The notes beneath the pieces were generated by a model, which was not told where the DNA came from, did not search any database, and saw only the letters and a list, made by a program, of their open reading frames with translations. The position numbers and the translations under genes are program-made. DNA of 64,000 nucleotides from Variovorax sp. OK212 (GTDB taxonomy: Bacteria > Pseudomonadota > Gammaproteobacteria > Burkholderiales > Burkholderiaceae_C): positions 372,001-436,000 of the forward strand of contig NZ_FOLP01000006.1 of the NCBI RefSeq assembly GCF_900112425.1. Reading direction: 5' to 3'. Positions 8,577-15,307 of this stretch are shown here, piece after piece; positions within the stretch are counted from its first letter, which is position 1, and each line of letters begins with the position of its first letter.

Positions 8577-9299
8577 ATGTCCACTTCCCGTCTCTTCGTG
8601 CTGATTCCGTGCGCCGGCTCCGGCCATCGCGCGGGCCATGCGCAGTCCACCCTCCCCAAGCAGTACCGGCGCCTGGCCGGCGCGCCGATGGTGGCTCACA
8701 CGCTGGAGGCCTTCCGCGCGCTGGCGGGCCGGTTTGCCGGGCTGGCGCTGGTGGTGTCGCCCGACGACCGCGACGTGGATGCCGTGCTGCCGCGCTTTCC
8801 CGCGCAGGACGAGTACCTGCTGCGCGTGGGCGGCGTGACCCGCGCGGCCACGGTGCGCAACGGGCTTGCCGCGCTGCGCCAGAAGGGCGCCGGCGCGCAC
8901 GACTGGGTGCTGGTGCACGACGCCGCGCGCTGCCTGGTCACTTCGAGCCAGATCGAGGCGCTGATTTCCGCCTGCGAGCACGACGCCGTGGGCGGGCTGC
9001 TGGCGCACCGCCTGGCCGACACGCTCAAGGTGTCGACCGCCGAGAGCCGCGTGGCCCAGACGCTGTCGCGTGCCGACAAGTGGCTGGCCCAGACGCCGCA
9101 GATGTTCCGCATCGGCATGCTGCTCGACGCGCTGGAGCGCGCGGGCGACGCCGTGACCGACGAGGCCAGCGCCATCGAGGCCGTCGGCCTGTCGCCGCTG
9201 CTGGTGCCGGGCAGCGCGCAGAACTTCAAGGTGACCTTCCCCGAAGACTTCGCGCTGGCCGAGGCACTGCTGCAGGCCCGCAAGAAGGACATGGCATGA
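8577..9299 (+). CDS. ispD: 2-C-methyl-D-erythritol 4-phosphate cytidylyltransferase
   Basis: IspD transfers CMP from CTP to methylerythritol phosphate in the non-mevalonate isoprenoid pathway. The 240-residue protein has the nucleotide-binding loop PCAGSGHRAG, the lysine of LPKQYRRLAG, the conserved VLVHDAARCLV segment, and the C-terminal region AQTPQMFRIGMLLDAL followed by VTDEASAIEAVG. Length and motif order are typical. The start is ATG 8577, in a 117-base divergent intergenic region shared with mfd. It overlaps ispF by ATGA, so the two enzymes are coupled; dxr of the same pathway lies at 33.6 kb in this window. Confidence 0.96.
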   Translation: MSTSRLFVLIPCAGSGHRAGHAQSTLPKQYRRLAGAPMVAHTLEAFRALAGRFAGLALVVSPDDRDVDAVLPRFPAQDEYLLRVGGVTRAATVRNGLAALRQKGAGAHDWVLVHDAARCLVTSSQIEALISACEHDAVGGLLAHRLADTLKVSTAESRVAQTLSRADKWLAQTPQMFRIGMLLDALERAGDAVTDEASAIEAVGLSPLLVPGSAQNFKVTFPEDFALAEALLQARKKDMA

Positions 9300-9784
9300 C
9301 GGCGCCTTTCAACATCCGCGTGGGCGAGGGCTGGGACGTTCACCAGCTGGTGGCCGGACGCAAGCTGATCCTGGGTGGCATCGAGGTGCCGCACACCACG
9401 GGCCTGCTGGGCCATTCGGACGCCGATGTGCTGCTGCACGCCATCACCGACGCGCTGCTGGGCGGCGCGGGGCTGGGCGACATCGGCCGGCATTTTCCGG
9501 ACACCGATCCGCAGTTTCGCGGTGCCGATTCGGCGGTGCTGCTGGCCGAGGCGGCGCGCCGTGTGCGCGCGGCGGGCTGGGAAATCGGCAATGTCGACAG
9601 CACCGTGATCGCGCAGGCACCGAAGCTGGCGCCGCACATTCCGCTGATGTGCCAGCGCATTGCCGACGCGCTGGGCGTGGCGCTCGAGCAGGTCAACGTG
9701 AAGGCCAAGACGGCCGAGAAGCTCGGCCCGGTGGGCGAGGGCCGCGCGATGGAAGCTCGCGCGGCCGTTCTCCTGCACCGCTGA
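9296..9784 (+). CDS. ispF: 2-C-methyl-D-erythritol 2,4-cyclodiphosphate synthase
   Basis: IspF cyclises the CDP-methylerythritol phosphate intermediate to methylerythritol cyclodiphosphate. The 162-residue protein shows the zinc-site motif GEGWDVHQLV (Asp and His), the second metal histidine in GLLGHSDADVLLHAI, and the tail motif KAKTAEKLGPVGEGRAMEA that lines the trimer. Translation starts at ATG 9296 inside the ispD stop region (ATGA), indicating coupling. A perfect 16-bp inverted repeat directly after the stop separates it from the convergent sensor kinase. Confidence 0.97.
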   Translation: MTAPFNIRVGEGWDVHQLVAGRKLILGGIEVPHTTGLLGHSDADVLLHAITDALLGGAGLGDIGRHFPDTDPQFRGADSAVLLAEAARRVRAAGWEIGNVDSTVIAQAPKLAPHIPLMCQRIADALGVALEQVNVKAKTAEKLGPVGEGRAMEARAAVLLHR

Positions 9785-9786
9785 TA

Positions 9787-9826
9787 CCGGCCTGAGCCCT
9801 CGGCTAAGGGCGAGGGCTCAGGCCGG
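9787..9826. terminator. Long perfect hairpin between ispF and the sensor kinase gene
   Basis: Positions 9787-9802 and 9811-9826 are exact 16-base inverted complements around an eight-base loop. The structure sits between two convergent genes and covers the stop codon of the minus-strand kinase (9818-9820). No T-run follows on either side, so it may be an unusual bidirectional terminator or a transcript-end stabiliser rather than a textbook intrinsic terminator. Confidence 0.65.
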
Positions 9827-11293
9827 CTTCCTGCCCGCCGGCAGTTCGCCCGGCTTGGGCGTCGGCATGGCGCGCGGCATGCGGATGTGCGCCGCCAGGC
9901 CGCGGCCCGGCGTGCTGGTCAGCGCGAAGGTGCCGCCCATGCGCTCGATGTTCTTCGCCACGATCGACAGGCCCAGCCCGGCGCCGGCCGCCGAGGTGCG
10001 CGCCGTATCGCCGCGGAAGAAGGGCTTGGTCAGCTGCGAGAGCAGGCCCGGCTCGACGCCCGCGCCATGGTCGCGCACCTTGATCAGCACCGCGTCGTTG
10101 TTGGCCTGCGCCTGGATCGTGACGTCGGCCACGCCGGTGGAAGGCGTCTTGCCGTAGCGCCGCGCGTTCTCGACCAGGTTGGAGATCACGCGCGTGAGCT
10201 CGACCTCGTCGCCCAGCACGCGCAGGTCGGGTGGCACCTCGACCTTGATGTTCATCTCCTCGTAGTCCTGCACGGCGTAGGTGCAGGCGTCGACCACGTC
10301 GCGCAGCAGCACCGGTCGCGGATCGACATGGTCGGGCCGCGCGTAGTCCAGGAACTTGTCGATGATCGCGTCGAGCTGCGCGATGTCGGCGGCCATGTGG
10401 TCGCGCGCGTCTTCGTCGGCCACGCTCATCTCGGTTTCCAGCCGCAGGCGCGCCAGCGGCGTGCGCAGGTCGTGCGAGATGCCGGCCAGCATGATGGCGC
10501 GGTCCTGCTCGATCTTGGCGAGCTGGTCGGCCATGCGGTTGAAGCCGATGTTGACCGCGCGGATCTCGTTGGTGCGCGCGCGCTCGTCGAGCCGGTGCGC
10601 CTCGTACTCGCCTTCGCGCACCTGCATGGTCGCGCGCGACAGCTGCTTGAGCGGCAGGTTGATGAGCCGCGTGATCAGCGCCGCGCCGGCCAGCGACAGC
10701 GCCATGGCCGTGCTGAGCCACACCAGCCAGGTGCGCCCGCCCACGCGGCTGAAGCGCGTGGGGTCGAGCAGCAGCCAGTAGGTGTCGCTCTCGATGGTGA
10801 AGCCGATCCACAGGCCCGCCTCGTCGTTCACGCGGCTGGCCACCGTGGTGCCTTCGCCGAGCTGGTCGATGAGCTCCTCGGTGACGCGCTGGTCGAGCGC
10901 GCCGCTGGTGTAGGGCTCGAAGCGGTCGTTGGGCTCGCGCGGCAGGATGCGCACGCCTTCCTGGTCGGCCAGCGTCTTGATGAGCGAGACCCGCGTGATG
11001 GCGTCCGAATACACCAGCGCCGCGCGCGTGAGGTTCACGAGCGAGGCGATCTGGTGGGCGGTTTGAATGGCGCGCGGCTCGTACTCGAGCGAGCGGAAGG
11101 TCTGCAGCCACGCGACCGTGCAGCCGATGAGCAGCAGCGCCAGCAGAAAGAATGTGCGCCAGAAAAGGCTGAAGCCCAGCTTGAGGCCGGGGCGACGGTC
11201 ACGTTGCGCGCTCGCTTCGAGCGGGCTCGGCATGGTGACCTGCGCACCGTCCTCCTGGGCGGAGCCGGGCCTGGCGTATTGGCCGATGGCCAC
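9818..11293 (-). CDS. envZ: Two-component sensor histidine kinase, EnvZ-like
   Basis: This inner-membrane sensor kinase pairs with the OmpR-type regulator encoded just upstream. Order: first membrane helix (FWRTFFLLALLLIGCTVAWL, near residues 44-63), a periplasmic sensor region of about 120 residues, a second helix (WLVWLSTAMALSLAGAALIT), a HAMP domain, the phosphoacceptor H-box GISHDLRTPLARL, the N-box NLVENARRYG, and G-boxes KVRDHGAGV and AGLGLSIV. The frame can start at GTG 11293, 15 bases after the ompR stop, or at ATG 11233 (MPSPLEASAQ); neither has ideal ribosome binding site spacing. In Bordetella the equivalent pair is RisA/RisS. The stimulus is unknown. Confidence 0.92.
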   Translation of the reverse strand: MAIGQYARPGSAQEDGAQVTMPSPLEASAQRDRRPGLKLGFSLFWRTFFLLALLLIGCTVAWLQTFRSLEYEPRAIQTAHQIASLVNLTRAALVYSDAITRVSLIKTLADQEGVRILPREPNDRFEPYTSGALDQRVTEELIDQLGEGTTVASRVNDEAGLWIGFTIESDTYWLLLDPTRFSRVGGRTWLVWLSTAMALSLAGAALITRLINLPLKQLSRATMQVREGEYEAHRLDERARTNEIRAVNIGFNRMADQLAKIEQDRAIMLAGISHDLRTPLARLRLETEMSVADEDARDHMAADIAQLDAIIDKFLDYARPDHVDPRPVLLRDVVDACTYAVQDYEEMNIKVEVPPDLRVLGDEVELTRVISNLVENARRYGKTPSTGVADVTIQAQANNDAVLIKVRDHGAGVEPGLLSQLTKPFFRGDTARTSAAGAGLGLSIVAKNIERMGGTFALTSTPGRGLAAHIRMPRAMPTPKPGELPAGRKPA

Positions 11294-11307
11294 CTCTCAG
11301 CGGCGCG

Positions 11308-12039
11308 TCAGGCCGTGCCGTCCGGCACGAACACGTAGCCCACGCCCCAGACGGTCTGGATGTAGCGCGGCGCAGCGGCGTCGGACTCGACCAGCTTGCG
11401 CAGGCGCGAGATCTGCACGTCCAGGCTGCGGTCGAAGGGCTCGAACTCGCGCCCGCGCGCCAGCTGGGCCAGCTTTTCGCGCGACAGCGGTTGACGCGGA
11501 TGGCGCACCAGCGCCTTCAGCATCGCGAACTCGCCGGTGGTCAGCGAGAGTTCTTCGCCATCCTTTTTCAAGGTGCGCGAGCCGAGATCGAACGCGAACG
11601 GACCGAAGGTGACGGTCTCGTTCTCGGTGGAGGGGGCGCCCGGCGCTTCGAGCGGCGGACGGCGCCGCAGCACCGCGTGCACGCGAGCCAGCAGCTCGCG
11701 CGGGTTGAAGGGCTTGCCCAGGTAGTCGTCGGCGCCGACTTCGAGGCCGACGATGCGGTCGACGTCCTCGCCCTTGGCAGTGAGCATGATGATCGGGGTG
11801 CGGTCGTTGGCGGCGCGCAGGCGGCGGCAGACCGAGAGGCCGTCTTCGCCGGGCATCATCAGGTCGAGCACGATCAGGTCGACCGTGTCGCGCAACAGGA
11901 TGCGGTTGAGCGCCTTGCCGTCCTCGGCCACGATCACTTCGAATCCTTCCTGCGTCAGATAGCGGCGCAGCAGGTCGCGGATGCGGGCGTCGTCGTCGAC
12001 GATCACGATCTTGTCGGTGCGAGCGGGAACTTGAGTCAT
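11308..12039 (-). CDS. ompR: Two-component response regulator, OmpR/RisA type
   Basis: A 243-residue response regulator. The receiver domain (about residues 10-122) has the acidic pair in VIVDDDARI, the phosphoacceptor D59 in VLDLMMPGEDG and the conserved K109 in LGKPFNPREL. The C-terminal winged-helix DNA-binding domain ends SLDVQISRLRKLVE and QTVWGVGYVFVPDG, typical of OmpR. It lies 15 bases upstream of the EnvZ-like kinase on the same strand, so the two form an operon. The upstream region holds inverted TTTGTAAC/GTTACAAA elements that could be OmpR-family binding sites used in autoregulation. Confidence 0.95.
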   Translation of the reverse strand: MTQVPARTDKIVIVDDDARIRDLLRRYLTQEGFEVIVAEDGKALNRILLRDTVDLIVLDLMMPGEDGLSVCRRLRAANDRTPIIMLTAKGEDVDRIVGLEVGADDYLGKPFNPRELLARVHAVLRRRPPLEAPGAPSTENETVTFGPFAFDLGSRTLKKDGEELSLTTGEFAMLKALVRHPRQPLSREKLAQLARGREFEPFDRSLDVQISRLRKLVESDAAAPRYIQTVWGVGYVFVPDGTA

Positions 12040-12054
12040 TTCTACAACGATGAA

Positions 12055-12132
12055 TTTGTAACAGGGCCGATTCTGAAGGCGTTAAGGCTTCGTTGAGCCG
12101 GATTTACTTATGGTTTGACACTAAGTTACAAA
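12055..12132. promoter_or_regulatory. Candidate OmpR-family binding region between ompR and an exported-protein gene
   Basis: TTTGTAAC at 12055-12062 and GTTACAAA at 12125-12132 are perfect inverted complements 62 bases apart, and a TTTACTTATGGTTTGACA stretch at 12103-12120 resembles the known OmpR box. The block is A/T-rich compared with its surroundings and sits between the divergent ompR and the small exported-protein gene. Binding is inferred, not shown. Confidence 0.4.
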
Positions 12133-12212
12133 ACTTGCGGACGCTCGCGGTCTGGTCATCCGACGTTAGCCTGGAGGTGGCAAAGTTCCCTCTGCGTTAT
12201 GACTTCCGCTCA

Positions 12213-12569
12213 ATGAGACTACGTTTTTCAGCCCTCACATGCCTTCTCGTTTTCGCCAGCGGTTCCGCGCTGGCGGTCTCCGGTGATTTCCTCAGGGTGG
12301 GCGAAGTGCGCCGCAACGAAGTCCGGGATGCGGTGGCGGCCCACAGGGCCGCGCAGCGCGAGGAAGTGCAGCGCGAAGAGGCCGCCGCCGGCCGCCGGCT
12401 CACCGCCGCCGAGCTGTTCGAACTGCGCCAGCAGGTGCGCGGCCAATGGACCCCGCCGGGCGCGGGGCCTCTGATGAATTCGGCAGAATCGCAGCCGGCC
12501 GAGCGCATCGTGCCGGCACCGCCGCCCGCGCGCGACCCGCTCACGGCGCCGCGCAGCCAGCGCCGCTGA
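12213..12569 (+). CDS. Small exported protein of unknown function
   Basis: The 118-residue product starts MRLRFSALTCLLVFASGSA, a clear signal peptide with likely cleavage after SALA, so it is periplasmic or secreted. The mature part has an Arg/Glu/Ala-rich helical segment (about residues 32-80) containing AAHRAAQREEVQREEAAAGR and RRLTAAELFELRQQVRGQW, then a Pro-rich tail (VPAPPPARDPLTAP). The helical core resembles other small betaproteobacterial exported proteins with an L-x-x-x-E-L-R pattern, but I cannot name a family. ATG 12213 is used; the frame is open upstream to 12093. It is divergent from ompR and may be regulated by it. Confidence 0.65.
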   Translation: MRLRFSALTCLLVFASGSALAVSGDFLRVGEVRRNEVRDAVAAHRAAQREEVQREEAAAGRRLTAAELFELRQQVRGQWTPPGAGPLMNSAESQPAERIVPAPPPARDPLTAPRSQRR

Positions 12570-12690
12570 GGCCTCGCGGGCGCGCAAGCCGGCAGGGCCG
12601 CCCGAGTCAGGTCGGCCCGCATGGCCCGCTGTTGCGGACCGCCGGGCGGGCAGGCTCGTCTTTCATACCAAACCTGGGGAGTACATCAAC

Positions 12691-13395
12691 TTGAAAAAAA
12701 TCAAACTGTTCGCGGCCGTGGCCGCCCTGACCGTGGCCGGCACCGCGCTGGCACAGACCGTCGCCACGCCCGCGCCGCAGAACGTGCTGCAGCTCATGGC
12801 CGCCGGCACGGTCGAGGTCCAGCAGGACCTGCTGAGCATGACGCTCTCGACCACGCGGGACGCCACCGACGCGGCCACCGTGCAGACCCAGCTGAAGACC
12901 GCGCTCGACGCCGCATTGGCCGAGGCGAAGAAGACCGCCCAGCCGGGCCAGCTCGACGTGCGTACCGGCAATTTCAGCCTGTCGCCGCGCTACACCAAGG
13001 ACGGCAAGATCAACGGCTGGCAAGGCTCCACCGAGCTGGTGCTCGAAGGGCGCGACTTTCCGCGCATCACCCAGGCGGCCGGCCGCGTCACCACGCTCAC
13101 CGTGGGCAGCGTCGGCTTCGGCCTGAGCCGCGAACAGCGCGCCAAGACCGAGACCGAGGCGCAGAACATCGCCATCGAGAACTTCAAGCAGAAGGCCACC
13201 GAGCTGGCCAAGGGCTTCGGCTTCGGCGGCTACACGCTGCGCGAGGTGTCGGTGAACGCGAACGACTCCGGCCCGATCCGCCCGCGCATGATGGCAGCGC
13301 AGGCCAAATCGTTCTCGTCCGATTCGGCCGTGCCGGTCGAAGCCGGCAAGACCAGCGTGGTCGTGAACGTCTCGGGCTCGGTGCAGCTCAAGTAA
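12691..13395 (+). CDS. SIMPL-domain (DUF541) periplasmic protein
   Basis: This 234-residue exported protein has the SIMPL/DUF541 fold, known from periplasmic proteins such as E. coli YggE and linked to oxidative stress. The N-terminus (KKIKLFAAVAALTVAGTALA) is a signal peptide. The domain pattern follows: GTVEVQQDLLSMTLSTTRDA, a central helix of A-L-x-x-A residues, NFSLSPRYTKDGKINGWQG, then ENFKQKATELAKGFGFGGYTLREVSV. The start is TTG 12691, supported by GGGGAGT at 12676-12682 at proper spacing and by the lysines that directly follow. A strong hairpin after the stop separates it from the convergent bdhA. Confidence 0.88.
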   Translation: MKKIKLFAAVAALTVAGTALAQTVATPAPQNVLQLMAAGTVEVQQDLLSMTLSTTRDATDAATVQTQLKTALDAALAEAKKTAQPGQLDVRTGNFSLSPRYTKDGKINGWQGSTELVLEGRDFPRITQAAGRVTTLTVGSVGFGLSREQRAKTETEAQNIAIENFKQKATELAKGFGFGGYTLREVSVNANDSGPIRPRMMAAQAKSFSSDSAVPVEAGKTSVVVNVSGSVQLK

Positions 13396-13398
13396 GAA

Positions 13399-13434
13399 GG
13401 CGCGCCCGATGCGTCCAGGCGCATCGGGCGCGCC
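13399..13434 (+). terminator. Hairpin terminator after the SIMPL gene
   Basis: A 15-bp perfect stem (13399-13413 with 13420-13434) and a six-base loop follow the SIMPL gene stop by three bases. No T-run follows, so it may need other factors or act as a bidirectional end. More dyads lie at 13438-13480 before bdhA. Confidence 0.65.
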
Positions 13435-13502
13435 GGTCCCTCCCTATATAGAAGGAGGGCCTACCTTCGGGCTACCTCCTAGTGGGCATTCCGATCAGGG
13501 TG

Positions 13503-14273
13503 TCACTGGGCGGTCCAGCCGCCGTCCATGGCCCAGGCCACGCCGCGCACCTGGTCGGCCGCCGGCGAGCACAGGAACACGGCCAGGCCGCCCAGTTGCT
13601 CGACGGTGGTGAATTGCAGCGAAGGCTGTTTTTCACCCAGCAGGTCGTTCTGGGCCTGCGCGGCGGTGATGCCTTCGCGCGCCGCCCGGTCGTCGATCTG
13701 CTTCTGCACCAGCGGCGTGAGCACCCAGCCGGGGCAGATCGCGTTGGCGGTGACGCCCGAGGTCGCGGTTTCGAGCGCGACCGACTTGGTCAGCCCGACG
13801 ATGCCGTGCTTGGCCGCCACGTAGGCCGACTTCTGCGCCGACGCCACGAGCCCGTGGGCCGACGCGATGTTGACGATGCGGCCCCAGTTGGCTTCGCGCA
13901 TCGCCGGGATCGCCAGGCGCGTGGTGTGGAACGCGCTGGTGAGGTTGATCGCGATGATGGCGTCCCAGCGTTCGGTGGGGAAATCCTCGACCTTGGCGAC
14001 ATGCTGGATGCCGGCGTTGTTCACGAGGATGTCGACGCGGCCGAACCTGGACGCGGCGAACTTCATCATGTCCTCGATCTGGTCGGGTTTGCTCATGTCG
14101 GCGCCGTGGTACTCGGCGCGCACGCCGAGTGCCTCGATCTGGGCCTTGGGTGTTTCGGAATCGCCGAAACCGTTGAGCACGATGTTTGCGCCCTGTTGGG
14201 CGAGAGCCTTGGCGATGGCGAGGCCAATGCCGCTGGTGGACCCCGTGACAAGCGCGGTTTTGCCTTTGAGCAT
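13503..14273 (-). CDS. bdhA: 3-hydroxybutyrate dehydrogenase
   Basis: An NAD-dependent short-chain dehydrogenase that interconverts 3-hydroxybutyrate and acetoacetate, used when polyhydroxybutyrate is mobilised. The 256-residue protein has the cofactor loop TGSTSGIGLAIA, the NNAGIQHV motif, the catalytic serine and tyrosine region in NIASAHGLVASAQKSAYVAA followed by lysine, and the HBDH-like stretch ANAICPGWVLTPLVQKQI. The ATG at 14273 has GGAG ten bases upstream; a TTG at 14282 is possible but less likely. It is divergent from an alpha/beta hydrolase. The PHB regulator PhaR lies 4 kb away, so PHB functions are loosely grouped. Confidence 0.93.
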   Translation of the reverse strand: MLKGKTALVTGSTSGIGLAIAKALAQQGANIVLNGFGDSETPKAQIEALGVRAEYHGADMSKPDQIEDMMKFAASRFGRVDILVNNAGIQHVAKVEDFPTERWDAIIAINLTSAFHTTRLAIPAMREANWGRIVNIASAHGLVASAQKSAYVAAKHGIVGLTKSVALETATSGVTANAICPGWVLTPLVQKQIDDRAAREGITAAQAQNDLLGEKQPSLQFTTVEQLGGLAVFLCSPAADQVRGVAWAMDGGWTAQ

Positions 14274-14341
14274 GTAGATCAATCTCCGGATGAATTAGGA
14301 TGCGACGAGACAATTATCCGCACCAGAACGACTTCGTTTTC

Positions 14342-15292
14342 ATGACCGAACCGACGCTTCATTACGTGGCGTGCGACGACGCCCAGGGTGGCCATCGCAT
14401 GGCCTATTGGCAATGGGGCGACGCACGCAGCGCGCACGTCGTGGTCTGCGTGCACGGGCTGACCCGGCAGGGACGCGACTTCGACGCGCTGGCCCAGGCC
14501 ATCGTGGCACGCGCCGGCGGCGCGGTGCGCGTGGTCTGCCCCGACGTGGTGGGCCGCGGGCGCAGCGACTGGCTGCGCGACCCGGCCTTCTATCAGGTGC
14601 CCGTGTACGCGGCCGACATGCTGGCGCTGGTGGCGCAGCTGCACCGCGAACAACCCATCGACGCGCTCGACTACGTCGGCACCAGCATGGGCGGGCTGAT
14701 CGGCTTCGTGCTCGCGGGCCACAAGGAACTGCCGCTGGCACGGCCCATTCGCCGCTTCGTGGCCAACGACGTCGGCCCGACCATCGAGCCGGCCGCGGTG
14801 CAGCGCATCGGCGCGTACGTGGGGCAGGCCGGCCAGTTTGCGAGCGTGCAGGCCGCTTCCGATGCGATGTGGGCGCTGTCGACCACCTTCGGTCCGCACA
14901 CGCCGCAGCAGTGGCTGTCGCTGTCGCAGCACATGGTGGTGCCGGCGTCGCAACGCACGGCCGACGGCTCGGCCAAGGTAGACGCGGACATTGAAAGCGA
15001 TGGTGCCTGGGTGCTTCATTACGACCCCGCCATCGGCGTGGCGCTGCGCGCCATCACGCCCGAGGCGGCGGCCCAGGGCGGCGCGATCATGTGGAGCCTG
15101 TACGACGCCATCGAGGCGCGCACGCTGCTCACGCGCGGTGCGGTCTCCGATCTGCTGTCGCGCGACACCGCGCTGGCCATGACGCAGCGCGGCCCGCGGG
15201 CCCAACTGGTCGAGTTCGACGGCGTGGGCCATGCGCCGACTTTCGTCGACCCCGCGCAGATCGCCGCCGTCACCGACTTCCTGTTCGACTGA
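14342..15292 (+). CDS. Alpha/beta hydrolase fold protein
   Basis: The 316-residue protein has the alpha/beta hydrolase architecture. The first strand and oxyanion segment VVVCVHGLTRQGRDFD is followed by VVCPDVVGRGRSDWL, the nucleophile elbow YVGTSMGGLIGFV with the catalytic serine, and a late histidine in EFDGVGHAPTF. The substrate is unknown; esters, lactones or polyhydroxybutyrate oligomers are possible given the divergent bdhA, but that is only context. The ATG at 14342 gives MTEPTLHYVA; an upstream in-frame ATG at 14300 would add 14 residues (MRRDNYPHQNDFVF), and neither has a convincing ribosome binding site. relA begins 15 bases after the stop. Confidence 0.85.
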   Translation: MTEPTLHYVACDDAQGGHRMAYWQWGDARSAHVVVCVHGLTRQGRDFDALAQAIVARAGGAVRVVCPDVVGRGRSDWLRDPAFYQVPVYAADMLALVAQLHREQPIDALDYVGTSMGGLIGFVLAGHKELPLARPIRRFVANDVGPTIEPAAVQRIGAYVGQAGQFASVQAASDAMWALSTTFGPHTPQQWLSLSQHMVVPASQRTADGSAKVDADIESDGAWVLHYDPAIGVALRAITPEAAAQGGAIMWSLYDAIEARTLLTRGAVSDLLSRDTALAMTQRGPRAQLVEFDGVGHAPTFVDPAQIAAVTDFLFD

Positions 15293-15307
15293 TCGAGAGA
15301 GTGCAGC

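Noticed and set aside
4971..9299. A very long plus-strand open frame opposite mfd, merging into ispD
   Set aside because: It is the antisense shadow of mfd, created by GC-rich codon structure. Only its last part, from ATG 8577, is a real gene (ispD); the rest has no family resemblance and is His/Val/Gln-biased.
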